Below are positions 51,385-61,225 of a stretch of 64,000 nt of DNA, in pieces. The notes beneath the pieces were generated by a model. It saw only the letters and a list, made by a program, of their open reading frames with translations, made no database searches and had not been told where the DNA came from. The position numbers were made by a program, and so were the translations under genes. Source of the DNA: Eubacterium sp. (lineage in GTDB: Bacteria > Bacillota > Clostridia > Oscillospirales > Acutalibacteraceae). Position 1 is the first letter of the stretch. Each line of letters starts with the position of its first letter. Location of the stretch: the NCBI GenBank assembly GCA_017463985.1, contig JAFUEH010000001.1, forward strand, positions 1 to 64,000. Reading direction: 5' to 3'.

Positions 51385-54060
51385 TTAAAGCTCGTCGTCT
51401 GTGTCGACGACGTCTACGCCGTCGGCGGTTGCTTCCGTTGCTTCATCGGCGGCATCGGGTGTTTCACTTTGCGGCTCCGTCGTACGCGCCGCTTCGTCAC
51501 CTGCCTGCTCCTCCGTCTCTGCATCTCGGTTATCGGTCTCTTCCCCGTCGTCAGCAGGTGCCTCCTCACCGTCCTCCGAAACAGCGGACGGGTCCTCGGT
51601 AACGGTTTCTGTGCTCTCCTCGCTCATGAGCTCTGAGGCAACAACAGTGGTTTCCGGCTCTTCCGGTTTTGAAAACGGCTTGATCACGGCAAAGACGATA
51701 ATAGCGGCAACAAGCAGTGCACCGATAACAGCAATGACCAAATACAGGATTGTCTTGCTTCTCTTGCTATCACCGTCTTCTGAAAAATTTGTGATGGCCT
51801 CCCGCTTTGATTCCTTCGGCGTCGCAACCTCTACCACTACACGGTCCGGCTGCTTGCCGTCGATCGCACGCTTCAGGCTCTTGCTGTACGCCTTGTGCAG
51901 ATACAGCAGGTTCGGATTATCAGGATAAAGATCATCGACCATCTGATTATAAATATCGGAGGTCGTCTTTCTGTCTTGGTTGTCACCGCAGGTATAAACG
52001 CCGTCAGCGATCGCGTTCGCCAGCTCCGCATACTTATTTTCGCGGTCGATTGCGCCGCGGCTGGTCGGAAGCGGGTTATCGCTTCTGAAATAGCGCAGTG
52101 AGCGCGCCAGCCAGTTAGCATAATCGCAGATCACTGCCAGACTGGTGATACGTGAGAACGCCAGCTTCAAGTTAATATAGCCGGTGTACTGATCAAAATA
52201 GGCGATCGAATAGGCCAGGAAGTTATTCTTCAGCGGATGCTGCTCAAAATGCTGTCTGAAATAATCATTCAGCCGATTGGCGTTTGCATCAGTCGATGTC
52301 TTAAAACAACGATAGAGCTGATCGGCCGGCAGCGCATCGCCGCGGTTATACAGGTTCACAAGCCCTGTTGCGGTATTCCGAAAGTCCTCGTTTGTAATCA
52401 CAGAATCAAAAGTGTCCAGCAGGCGAGAGAGGTCATAAACGTCAATGCTGTACGCACTTGCCTCGCCGCCGGCCGTCAGCGTGTTCACTTGACGGACCGC
52501 AAAGTCGTTTATCGCGCTCTTAAGCTCCGGCGTGCGCAGGTTACTGATAGACTGAATAATTTCAGTCAGCAGCGCAATGCTGCCGTTAACGGCATACAGG
52601 CCGTTCAGGCGGTTGACCACTGCCTCAATAAAATCCGGATTCGTGTTCAGCCCATCGTCAAGATACGGCTGATTTTTTTCAATATACGACACCTCGGCCA
52701 TCAGGTCTCTGACGGTGCCGTGCTTTGCAAACTGCTCGCCGAAATACAGCGCGATCGCGCGGCTGTCCTTATTGATGAAACGGCTGTTTACCACGCCGCC
52801 GATCTCAAAATGATCGCCGCAGATCAAAAGCTTTGCCAAAAATTCCTCTTTATTACCGTTGCTGACAGAATAGGCAATGGAGTTTAAAATCAGCTCAATC
52901 AGCGCGTCCTTTTCTGCCTCTGTGGCGGAGTCGTAAATATCGCACACACAGGGGAGCTCCTCCAGGTTGAGGTCGCCGCCCTTCGCAGCGGCTGCGCTGG
53001 CGATCAGGCCGCGCATATATGGCAGCACCGGCTGTGCCGTGCCGAACAGCTTCTGAATATCAAAATACACAGAGGCGGCCAGCGGCAGGGTATCCGGATC
53101 GCCCACTACAAACAGCTTCGCGACCTGTTCAAAGGACGCCATGGCGTCCGGCTTCAGCTGCGCCTGCTCATTGATAATGTCCAGTATGCTGCCGAAGGTT
53201 TCCGGCGAAGCATAAAACTGCTTTACCAGCTGAATATAATCAGAAGGCGTGTCGAGCGTTCCCTCACCGTCAAACAGCACGCGCTGCGAGGTCAGATCAA
53301 AGCAGTAATCCCGGTTAATAATGGAGCCGAACAGGTTGCCCCTCTCGGCATCGGGCAGGTTACCGCTACTGATGAACGCAATGCTGATATTGGCCGGCAA
53401 GCCCTGATTGTTGAGCAGAGTGGTATAGCCGATCTGATTGCGCAGGCAATACGGAATGAAATAATAGATTGCCTTTAAAATATCCAGAGACTCGTAAGTG
53501 TCCTCGATCTTCTTCGCCACCAGGTACACCTTTTTGCCGTTGAACACACTATTCATAACAGCGTGCACGATCTGTGCAAAAAAGCTGCCGTCGTACTGGC
53601 TGTTGATCAGGGTGATATACTCCGTTTGGGCATATTTATCTTCAAACGGCAGCTCCGCCAGCTGGTCCAGCGGCTCATTAGAGCCGTCGACATGAGAGGA
53701 AATGAACTGCGTAACACCGGCCAGCTTGCGAATATCAAGTGCCTGCGCCGCCAGCTCCGGCGAATCCTTTTTCATAATATAGGCATGCGCAATATGTACG
53801 TGCTTAATGCCGTCATAGCTCATATAGTCATACGGCTTTGTACCGCACAGCATCACATTGCCGTCCGCCAGCGTCATACGGGTCACAACGTCCAGCTTGC
53901 CGGAGGCACCCTTTACGTCAGCACCGTTATAGGTATATAATTCGTTATAATTCTGCGCGTCGCCTGTGCTGAGACCAACGGAAAACCGAACGGTGTCATA
54001 ACCGGCGCTTTGAAGAAAATAACCTTTACTGCTTCGCGTATATAACTGTTGCTCTATCAT
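51385..54060 (-). CDS. GAP1-like GTPase-associated protein with C-terminal membrane anchor
   Basis: 891 residues. The N-terminal ~170 residues match the pattern of the GTPase-associated protein 1 N-terminal domain (EQQLYTRSSKGYF, GLSTGDAQ, HVHIAHAY), followed by a long helical middle region. Then comes a membrane segment (about 770-792) and a ~90-residue acidic tail rich in E, D, T. In described conflict systems GAP1 proteins accompany double-GTPases, and here the gene follows the intact GTPase gene by 11 bases. Membrane anchoring is unusual. Assignment rests on my memory of the family pattern and on the neighbour. Confidence 0.65.
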   Translation of the reverse strand: MIEQQLYTRSSKGYFLQSAGYDTVRFSVGLSTGDAQNYNELYTYNGADVKGASGKLDVVTRMTLADGNVMLCGTKPYDYMSYDGIKHVHIAHAYIMKKDSPELAAQALDIRKLAGVTQFISSHVDGSNEPLDQLAELPFEDKYAQTEYITLINSQYDGSFFAQIVHAVMNSVFNGKKVYLVAKKIEDTYESLDILKAIYYFIPYCLRNQIGYTTLLNNQGLPANISIAFISSGNLPDAERGNLFGSIINRDYCFDLTSQRVLFDGEGTLDTPSDYIQLVKQFYASPETFGSILDIINEQAQLKPDAMASFEQVAKLFVVGDPDTLPLAASVYFDIQKLFGTAQPVLPYMRGLIASAAAAKGGDLNLEELPCVCDIYDSATEAEKDALIELILNSIAYSVSNGNKEEFLAKLLICGDHFEIGGVVNSRFINKDSRAIALYFGEQFAKHGTVRDLMAEVSYIEKNQPYLDDGLNTNPDFIEAVVNRLNGLYAVNGSIALLTEIIQSISNLRTPELKSAINDFAVRQVNTLTAGGEASAYSIDVYDLSRLLDTFDSVITNEDFRNTATGLVNLYNRGDALPADQLYRCFKTSTDANANRLNDYFRQHFEQHPLKNNFLAYSIAYFDQYTGYINLKLAFSRITSLAVICDYANWLARSLRYFRSDNPLPTSRGAIDRENKYAELANAIADGVYTCGDNQDRKTTSDIYNQMVDDLYPDNPNLLYLHKAYSKSLKRAIDGKQPDRVVVEVATPKESKREAITNFSEDGDSKRSKTILYLVIAVIGALLVAAIIVFAVIKPFSKPEEPETTVVASELMSEESTETVTEDPSAVSEDGEEAPADDGEETDNRDAETEEQAGDEAARTTEPQSETPDAADEATEATADGVDVVDTDDEL

Positions 54061-54071
54061 GGCTGTCTCCT

Positions 54072-55886
54072 TTATTGATTCAAATACTGCGCGTTGATAA
54101 TACCGAATTTAGAAAGCACCCAAAGCAACGGCTCGTCCACACGCCACGGTGTGATCTCACCGTCCAGCACCTTCACGGTTTCTGTCTTTTGCTCACCGGT
54201 CGCCGCATCCACTATATCATTTTGATAGGTGATATAGCTATAACCGTCCAGCTCCTTGATTGCCTTCTTGTTACCGCTCTCGTCCATCACGATCTTATCG
54301 ACATAACGGGTACCAAGTGCGGATACAGCGAAGAACTTGTTATCCGTGAATTTACCGTCAACATAGCTGACATAACCGGAGTCATTGCGCGAGAGCAGCT
54401 GCTGACGCACAAAAGCGTCGATCATATCCACGTCTCTCAGATTGAGGCAATTCACGGTCTTTGTAGTACCGCCGGACAGGATGTGGGCGTTCTCCGCCAG
54501 CACACTGTCGTCAATACAGTTATTCTGCACGGCTCGGTAGATCTCGTCGCTCTTCGTACCGACAAAGGCCACCGGACGGTCATCCTGCGCACTGGCATCC
54601 ATATCCGAAAATGCAGAATTATAGGTGGTTGTCAGCCAGTCAAGCGAGGTCGGCTGGTTACCGATACGCGAGGCGCGCTTCTTATCAATCTGTCGCTTTG
54701 TATCATTCACCGACTTCAGCGCCGCGATCTCGTTAGCGGAAAGCTCCTTGCCGATAATGCTCTTGACCTGCTCCGAAAAGCGCTCCATCGTCGCCAGCTC
54801 TTCTGTATAACGCTCGCGCAGGCTGCGCTCCTTGGCTTCCTTTTCTGCCAGCTGACTTTTCAGTCTGTCCTGCATAATACCGGTCGCGTTCGCCACCTGT
54901 CTTGCCAGGCTTTCCCGTTCCTCCGCAACGCCTTGAATCATCGCACGGGTGTTTTCAACATCCGGCAGGTTGACGTTCAGACGGCTCAGCGCGTCATACT
55001 GATCCGGCGAAAAGCCCATGCCGCTGTACACCGCGTTAATGCTCTCCTGCAGCTCACGGATATTATTCTTTTTACACGCGTCATAGAGCGAACGCGTCGC
55101 CGTGAGGTCAAAGAGCAAAATCAAGCCATCCGCGTGCTGGAACTGATCCTGGCTATACTTGGCGATATCGTCCGGCGTTGACTCACCCGGAAAATCATAA
55201 AAGCTAAGAACCGTCGTGGCGCGTGTAACGTTGTTATACAGCTTGCAGATGATGGGACGGATGTAACCGCGGTTGGTGGCAACGATCTCGCCGTTTTCAA
55301 TCGCTTTCTTCTGCTGTCTGTAATCCTCTATCATCGACGGTTCCTCGAAGTTAAAGGTGAAATTATTAAATTTACGGTTAATGTTGAGCATCTCAGCAAT
55401 CAGGCTGTTGATGAACACCGTTTTACCGATCTGGGTAGAACCGATTACCGCGATTACCTTTGCATCGCCGTTACCTGCAGAGGAAGGAATCTTATTGTGG
55501 CAATGCGGACAAAGCCTGGTTTTGGCCGGCACATTAGAGCCAGCCGGCGTAAACTCATCCAGGATCTTGACCTTTTTGCCGTCCGTTGTGCTGACAATCT
55601 TATAGGTAGCATTACCCGGATCTACAGCCGGATTATACGCCTTTCTCACGACGCACGGATAGCTGCTGTGCTTGAAGTCCGTATAGAAGGCTTTTAACAG
55701 CTGATCCTCCTCAACCTCGTCTGAGGCATCCGCTCTGAAATGTACATCGTTCACAGAAAACTGCTTAAAGCAGTAAGGGCATACGATCATGCCCTTCTTT
55801 CTGTTTTTGGCAGCCGTCTTTTCATTCTTCTTGACCTTGGCTGCCTTGTCGTTGTTGTTTCCTTTTAATTTATCAAACAGTCCCAC
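54072..55886 (-). CDS. Zinc-ribbon GTPase, double-GTPase-2-like (intact P-loop)
   Basis: 604 residues. Lysine-rich N-terminus, split zinc site (C36, C39 and C126, C129), Walker A GSTQIGKT (149-156), a FPGEST switch-like segment near 225, and TKSDE near 490 in place of NKxD. A coiled-coil insert (about 310-390) separates the G motifs. Likely a GTP-driven switch of the DO-GTPase2 type known from bacterial conflict systems. It begins 33 bases after the degenerate paralogue, and both share the same zinc-ribbon plus P-loop layout. Confidence 0.75.
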   Translation of the reverse strand: MGLFDKLKGNNNDKAAKVKKNEKTAAKNRKKGMIVCPYCFKQFSVNDVHFRADASDEVEEDQLLKAFYTDFKHSSYPCVVRKAYNPAVDPGNATYKIVSTTDGKKVKILDEFTPAGSNVPAKTRLCPHCHNKIPSSAGNGDAKVIAVIGSTQIGKTVFINSLIAEMLNINRKFNNFTFNFEEPSMIEDYRQQKKAIENGEIVATNRGYIRPIICKLYNNVTRATTVLSFYDFPGESTPDDIAKYSQDQFQHADGLILLFDLTATRSLYDACKKNNIRELQESINAVYSGMGFSPDQYDALSRLNVNLPDVENTRAMIQGVAEERESLARQVANATGIMQDRLKSQLAEKEAKERSLRERYTEELATMERFSEQVKSIIGKELSANEIAALKSVNDTKRQIDKKRASRIGNQPTSLDWLTTTYNSAFSDMDASAQDDRPVAFVGTKSDEIYRAVQNNCIDDSVLAENAHILSGGTTKTVNCLNLRDVDMIDAFVRQQLLSRNDSGYVSYVDGKFTDNKFFAVSALGTRYVDKIVMDESGNKKAIKELDGYSYITYQNDIVDAATGEQKTETVKVLDGEITPWRVDEPLLWVLSKFGIINAQYLNQ

Positions 55887-55919
55887 GGTTTATTTTGTCC
55901 CCTCCTGTACCTTGCTAAT

Positions 55920-57200
55920 TTATGCCTGCGGCGGCTGTGCTGCCTGTGGCGGTTGCGTTGCCTGCGGCGGTTGCGCTACCTGCGGCGGTTGTGCTGCCTG
56001 CGGCGGTTGCGTTGCCTGCGGCTGTTGCGCTACCTGCAACGGCTGTGTTGCCTGCGGCGGCTGCGCTGTCTGTGGCGGTTGCGCTGCCTGTGGCGTCTCC
56101 TTTTGCTTCAGCTCTTTCAGATTGAAGCTCTTGATGAGCCATTTGATCGGATTTTCAAAATCCGGTGTTGCAGCGCCGCTCACATTACCGACGCTGAAAA
56201 AGCAATTATTACGCAGCGTGCTTTCCACAGTGATACGTAAATTGTTGTCCAGCTCGCTCAAAACACTGTCTGTGTAACCGTCGATCGCATCCGCCTCATA
56301 ATTGCCAAAGCTGCGCCGATCCGGCGTAATATGGGTTTTGTGTGAATAAAGATAGTCCTTGTCCGTCAGCACGATCGCCGCCGGGAAGGCATCCTCTGCA
56401 GTGCCGCTGTAGCCAATGGTACCGCCGATATGCAGCAGGTATTCCATCGCGTTGGTATTATCCACAGAGCGATGCACACTGCGGTCCATAAAGCACTCCA
56501 GATCGCTGTACTCCTCTACCAGGATCATACCGTTAGCCATTGCCAGCAGATCATGCAGCAGCGCCGGAGAATAACGGCCGAGCTCCTCCATGCCGAGCGG
56601 TAAGTAGGTCACCGTGAATTCACACAGCAAACTGCCTTTAATACTGTAGAGCAGCTTGCCCATCAGCAGCTTTTCCTCCTCAAAGGTCAGCCCGTCCATC
56701 GCGTTGGTGTCCAGCGCCCGTGCAACCTGCTCCTGCGGCGAGAAAAAGTCGACATATTCTATCGTACAGTCGCGGTACAATACCTCAAACAGCTTTTTTG
56801 TGTACTGAAAAGCCAGCTCCGCGTTGCTGCCGGCAACAATAATATTGGCCGTATTGACAAAGCCGATATTCGGCGGCAGCGGATTGTGACAAACAGGACA
56901 GAGGCGTTCCTGTGAAACAGCGCCGCTTTCGTCGGTATACGCCACCGGCACCTGCCGCAGCGCCTTGTTCATCACCGTGATGACGCCTCTGCCGTGCCCG
57001 CGAGAGGTAACGGCCATATTGCGAAAGCAGAATTCCGTTTTATCTCCCGTCACCTGCTGACGGTACTGTGTCAGCTTCTGATCCGGCTTATTGGCCAGAT
57101 ACGGACTTAAACTGCGGAACTGAATGTGATCCAGCTTCGACTGATGTAAACAGAACGGGCATACAAATGTATCCCCGATTTTGTTGATTTTGTTACTCAT
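55920..57200 (-). CDS. Degenerate zinc-ribbon GTPase paralogue with Pro/Gln-rich tail
   Basis: 426 residues. Like the 54072 protein it has a split zinc site (C14, C17 and C101, C104) with CPFC...HIQFRS matching CPYC...DVHFRA. In the P-loop position stands AGSNAELA without the GKT, so GTP binding is probably lost. Its last ~57 residues are repeats of Q-P-P-Q-A/V. It resembles the DO-GTPase1 partner of the double-GTPase pair. The repeats probably serve as a flexible tether. It precedes the intact GTPase gene by 33 bases. Confidence 0.7.
   Translation of the reverse strand: MSNKINKIGDTFVCPFCLHQSKLDHIQFRSLSPYLANKPDQKLTQYRQQVTGDKTEFCFRNMAVTSRGHGRGVITVMNKALRQVPVAYTDESGAVSQERLCPVCHNPLPPNIGFVNTANIIVAGSNAELAFQYTKKLFEVLYRDCTIEYVDFFSPQEQVARALDTNAMDGLTFEEEKLLMGKLLYSIKGSLLCEFTVTYLPLGMEELGRYSPALLHDLLAMANGMILVEEYSDLECFMDRSVHRSVDNTNAMEYLLHIGGTIGYSGTAEDAFPAAIVLTDKDYLYSHKTHITPDRRSFGNYEADAIDGYTDSVLSELDNNLRITVESTLRNNCFFSVGNVSGAATPDFENPIKWLIKSFNLKELKQKETPQAAQPPQTAQPPQATQPLQVAQQPQATQPPQAAQPPQVAQPPQATQPPQAAQPPQA
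55923..56090 (-). repeat. Coding repeats for a Pro/Gln-rich tail
   Basis: Tandem ~15-bp units encoding QPPQA/V/T at the end of the degenerate GTPase. Confidence 0.85.
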
Positions 57201-57222
57201 GTTTGCTTGCTTCTCCGAAAAA

Positions 57223-57849
57223 TTATCCGCCGATCAAAACGTAGGAATTTGCCATCTGACTATCCCTGAATTCCAGCTGAATGCCCGTCTCACTATATTG
57301 TGCCATACTGATTCTTGCCGTCTTAACCACAGCAGGCAGCGGGAAGAAAAAGCCGTTCATCACATAGCCGATCGTACCGGCCGCCAGCTCCTGGTCACAG
57401 TTGATTACCAGCTCCGCCGGCGTCACGCTTTTTATCTTGCCGAACAGGTTCTTGGTGATCACCTGCGGTGTAAAGCTGTACGTAATGGGAATTTTCACCT
57501 GCACCACTTTGACAATGTTCGTTTTGTCATCCTCCGGCGCCAGCTGCACGCGGCAGTGCTCGCCGTTTTGAAAGATCACCGGTGCAATACGGTAATAGGT
57601 ATCGCCCTCCGCGCTGGCCGGCAGCTGAAAGCGTCTGTTTTGGTGGTTAAACGCCTCCAGCGACACGCGCATCGCCCGATCGAACTGATAATTTTCTCCG
57701 CCCTCGTCGCAGGGAATCACGTCCAGCGCGATCACGCTGATGCCGCTGGGGTCATTAATATTCAGCAACGGAATATGTACATTGATTTTATTCGGCTCCG
57801 GTGCCCGTTCCAGCACGACTGACCGAATGAACAAACTTTCAAAAGCCAT
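57223..57849 (-). CDS. Small beta-rich protein of unknown function
   Basis: 208 residues, predicted mostly beta strands with no membrane segment or signal peptide (FIRSVVLERAPEPNKINVHIPLLN..., GISVIALDVIPCD). Not recognised. It lies between the vWA gene (2-base gap) and the degenerate GTPase gene (22-base gap). A structural or adaptor subunit of the complex is likely. Confidence 0.65.
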   Translation of the reverse strand: MAFESLFIRSVVLERAPEPNKINVHIPLLNINDPSGISVIALDVIPCDEGGENYQFDRAMRVSLEAFNHQNRRFQLPASAEGDTYYRIAPVIFQNGEHCRVQLAPEDDKTNIVKVVQVKIPITYSFTPQVITKNLFGKIKSVTPAELVINCDQELAAGTIGYVMNGFFFPLPAVVKTARISMAQYSETGIQLEFRDSQMANSYVLIGG

Positions 57850-57851
57850 CG

Positions 57852-59162
57852 TTAAAACCTTCCTATCGGACCGGTATAATCGTTACCGGTGGTACTCTGT
57901 CCGAATTGATTCACCTGTTGCGAGCCGTACATAGCGGTGGGATCCCACTGATTGGCCGGCTTCGCAAACTCGTCCTTGATCTCGTAGGAAATTGCCGCCG
58001 TAAAGATGCAGACCACAATGGAAAGCAAAATATCCATCAAGGTACGGCAGAAGCGTGTATTCAGGTAAGCATACATACCGAGCTCCATAGCCAGACCGGC
58101 TAACAGACCGGTGACGGCGCCGCCCAGCAGCAGGTTTTTGAAAAGCTGCTTGTTGTCAAACATCGCACCGATCGCCGTGCCGAGCAGCAGACCGAACAGT
58201 GCAATAAAGATGACGCGCTCAATGCCGTAAATCGCGGTCGTTCTCTCTCTGCCGTAGCGTCTTGCCAGCAGCAGGCGAGAGTTGCCGATATGGCGCTTAA
58301 TGTTGGTGAATACGCCTACCAGCTGGTCAGCTGACTGAATGTCGTAATAATTACCGCCGGTACCGTCCGCCAGCTCGTTCATGATCTTGCCGCTGGAGAA
58401 CATGCTGATACCGAGACCGATACAGTCAACCGAAATGTTGTTTTTGGTGCACTCCTGGATAATCGGATTGGTATCGAAGAAATCCTCACCGTCCGACAGC
58501 AGTACCAGCGCCATGCTTCTGCCCGGGATCGCCTGGCTCTTCACATCCTCCAGCGCCATGGTCAGCGCGCCGTTAATATCCGTTCCGCCGCCGTCGTTAT
58601 AGGCATTGTCGATCGCGGCGTGCATCTGCTCCTTACCGGCAGCGGTTGCATACTGAAAATCGAATACCGGCGTTACGGTATCGCTGAAAAGATAGTAAGC
58701 CACACGTTTGGAATCGTCCAGCTCATCGATCAGCTTGTTGACCTCGGAATAGCGGAGCTCCTGCGGGTCGTTGCCGTACATACTGCCGGAATCGTCAATA
58801 ATAAATACATAGTCGTCGATCGGAGGCGCCGCTACCTGCTTTACATTCAGACCGTAGATGAACTGCGTCAGGCAGCCCGTGCCGAACATCAGGATCGCTG
58901 CCAGCGGAATCACGATCAGTGCATTTTTCCAATCCTTGCTCTGCCACTTAACACCGGTCAGACGCGGCTTGATTTTCTCTGCAAGCAGACACATCGTCAG
59001 CACGCACAGGCCAAATACGCCAAAATACATACCGACCAGCAGTACGTTCGGGATACGGTACATATAGAAGTTAATGATCGCCTCACCGAAGATGTAGCCA
59101 ATGATGCCGCCGATGATAGAAAACACCAGCATCAGTCCGTTAATATGTCTTGATTTGTTCAT
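57852..59162 (-). CDS. Membrane protein with a vWA domain
   Basis: 436 residues. Three N-terminal membrane segments (about 10-29, 38-60, 81-105), a vWA domain from ~115 with a complete metal site (D123, S125, S127 in IIDDSGSMYG; further GGGTDING and LLSDGEDF), then two to three membrane segments (about 305-390). The vWA domain would face one side and bind metal-dependently to a partner, as in terF/vWA-type conflict systems. It starts 5 bases after the 59168 gene. Confidence 0.82.
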   Translation of the reverse strand: MNKSRHINGLMLVFSIIGGIIGYIFGEAIINFYMYRIPNVLLVGMYFGVFGLCVLTMCLLAEKIKPRLTGVKWQSKDWKNALIVIPLAAILMFGTGCLTQFIYGLNVKQVAAPPIDDYVFIIDDSGSMYGNDPQELRYSEVNKLIDELDDSKRVAYYLFSDTVTPVFDFQYATAAGKEQMHAAIDNAYNDGGGTDINGALTMALEDVKSQAIPGRSMALVLLSDGEDFFDTNPIIQECTKNNISVDCIGLGISMFSSGKIMNELADGTGGNYYDIQSADQLVGVFTNIKRHIGNSRLLLARRYGRERTTAIYGIERVIFIALFGLLLGTAIGAMFDNKQLFKNLLLGGAVTGLLAGLAMELGMYAYLNTRFCRTLMDILLSIVVCIFTAAISYEIKDEFAKPANQWDPTAMYGSQQVNQFGQSTTGNDYTGPIGRF

Positions 59163-59167
59163 GAGCG

Positions 59168-61072
59168 TTACCTCCTGTTAATATTCTGTAAAACGGTTAA
59201 ATCGTCGGCCGCAGCCACCGTTCTGTAGGACAGGCACCGGAAAATGGAGGTACCCTTGACGTTCAGCACAGAAAAGTCGCCGTTCTTCGCCCGTTCATTC
59301 ATGAGGTCAACCACCTTGCTCTTGTGGTTGCCGTCTACCGTCATATCTGTCATAATTATTTGCCGTGTCGTCTGCGTCTGATTCGTCACGCACATCGACA
59401 AATCAGCCTTTGCCAGCTGATTGCTCAGCCAATGACCGGCCTCGTCATAGCTCAGGTTTTCAATGTCCTGCTCATAGCTGTTCATCTGGCCGAGCAGCAC
59501 CGTCCTGACAACATGCTCTTCAAAGAAATTGAAGATCGTTCTTTCAAAATTATCGATATTGTCAACATCCAGGACAATATCATTACTTTTAATAATACTT
59601 TGAATCGTGGCCGTTTTTTCAATCACGGCGCCCTCATAGCGCTTGGCCAGCGCCATGTTCATTTCGTTGTCCATGGCGATCGCTTCGTTCTTGCAGCGCT
59701 CGGTAGCGTCCCTGATGCTGCGCATCGTTTTGTCAATCTTGGTCACGATATTGGCGTCAGGGTCGCTGAGGTATCTCAGCACCACCTGTCTGGCAGTCGA
59801 GATCATCTCATTGACCTTGCTTTGGATAATATCCATGATAATGCCATCCACGGCAGCGTCCTCGCGCGCCGTAAACTGGTAGCTCTTGGCTTCATAAGCG
59901 TTTGACGCACCAAAGCCCTGCAGCAGCTGCTGCTCCTTCGCCCTGATGGTTTCCGCCAGCTTTTTGGTATTGTCTAAGCCGTACTGATTAAAATAGTTCA
60001 TTAGATACGCTACGAAGGCTTCACGTATCTGCTCCTCGCTGAGCGTATTGATATGGCGCCTGTTCAGATTGATTTCCACAAAATCCCGAATAGCGTTGTT
60101 ATATTCTGCGTCGATCGCTTTAAACGGATATAACCCGTCCGTCAGCTGATTCCGGCGCAGCAGGTATTTGGTGTTAGCAAGGCACTCCTGCGCAAAGGCT
60201 TCGATCGCGCCGACCTGCTGTCTCAGGAGCGTATTACGAATATCAAAGCTGTATTCCGGCGGAATCTTGCTCCCGTGCTGGAATACATCCAGAATCGTAT
60301 CGGAGAAAATATCGAAGCCGATAATGTACACGGTTTCCATCGGCAGGTCCGCCTTAGAAAAGCCGGTCAGCACACTCTTGCCGGCTACCACGCAGTCATT
60401 CAGCGAGGCAGGCTTGTCCACGTTATTAATGATAATAATATTAGAAGCGACGCTGTTATAGATCGTCGTCTTAGGAATCGGCTGGTTAGAAACCTCAGAC
60501 ACATCGCCAAACAGCAAGGACTTGATGGAGAAACGGAACTCTGGCGAAAGCAATGTTTCCTGTAAAGAAAAATAGAACTCGCTCAGCTTTTCGCACATCT
60601 CCAAACTGGCAGTAGAAATAAGAGAATACAGATAGGTATCCATGTTAGAAAAGCGGAATGACGTTTTCTTGTAAATCGTCGTCAGGATCTCCTTCAGCCA
60701 GTCCACCGCACCGTCATAGGTTTTCATAACGATATTGACGGATAAGGTGTGCGCGTCCGTGGCGGTAGAATCGCCCAGCGCCTGATCACAGACCTTGCCC
60801 AAGACGTCCTGTAACGTTGCTGTCTCCTTAATCGTGGCATACGCAACAGAGTCGTAATTCATCCAGAAATTGCCCGTCAGCGCTTCCACCGTGTTACGGC
60901 AGGTATCGAGATCGATCACCGGCTCCTTGCCGTCCTCAGCCGCCTCATTATCCAAAAACAGCACGATCATCGGATGATCGTGTTTTTTACGCGCCTCGAT
61001 GGTGGTGTCCACGTTTTTTCTATACGCCTGTATATATTCTTTTGCTCGTAAAATAATGTCCTTATCTTCCAT
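59168..61072 (-). CDS. Large helical protein of unknown function in the GTPase-linked operon
   Basis: 634 residues from the ATG at 61072. A TTG at 61162 would add 30 Ala-rich residues but has no ribosome-binding site, while GGAG lies 11 bases before 61072. Mostly helical (FQEC-like repeats such as REDAAVDGIIMDIIQSKVNEM and a coiled-coil-like stretch at about 480-560), with a beta-rich core in the first third. No motif I recognise. It follows the tubulin-like gene; such a pairing suggests a polymer-binding or adaptor role, which is speculative. Confidence 0.7.
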   Translation of the reverse strand: MEDKDIILRAKEYIQAYRKNVDTTIEARKKHDHPMIVLFLDNEAAEDGKEPVIDLDTCRNTVEALTGNFWMNYDSVAYATIKETATLQDVLGKVCDQALGDSTATDAHTLSVNIVMKTYDGAVDWLKEILTTIYKKTSFRFSNMDTYLYSLISTASLEMCEKLSEFYFSLQETLLSPEFRFSIKSLLFGDVSEVSNQPIPKTTIYNSVASNIIIINNVDKPASLNDCVVAGKSVLTGFSKADLPMETVYIIGFDIFSDTILDVFQHGSKIPPEYSFDIRNTLLRQQVGAIEAFAQECLANTKYLLRRNQLTDGLYPFKAIDAEYNNAIRDFVEINLNRRHINTLSEEQIREAFVAYLMNYFNQYGLDNTKKLAETIRAKEQQLLQGFGASNAYEAKSYQFTAREDAAVDGIIMDIIQSKVNEMISTARQVVLRYLSDPDANIVTKIDKTMRSIRDATERCKNEAIAMDNEMNMALAKRYEGAVIEKTATIQSIIKSNDIVLDVDNIDNFERTIFNFFEEHVVRTVLLGQMNSYEQDIENLSYDEAGHWLSNQLAKADLSMCVTNQTQTTRQIIMTDMTVDGNHKSKVVDLMNERAKNGDFSVLNVKGTSIFRCLSYRTVAAADDLTVLQNINRR

Positions 61073-61167
61073 AATGTCAACCGCTCCAAAAGATGATTGC
61101 ACAGCTGCCGCCGCTTGTATTGCATTGGCGGCAGCCGTCTGCGCCGTGACCGGCGCTTTCAAGTTTT

Positions 61168-61191
61168 GGGAGGGCAGCTCACTGCCCTCCC
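61168..61191 (-). other. Intercistronic hairpin after the tubulin-like gene
   Basis: Perfect 10-bp stem GGGAGGGCAG/CTGCCCTCCC, loop CTCA, with no T run. Possible processing or partial termination site between the first gene and the rest of the operon. Confidence 0.6.
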
Positions 61192-61225
61192 GTTATGAAT
61201 TGTGCATTACAGCACCGCAAGGGGC

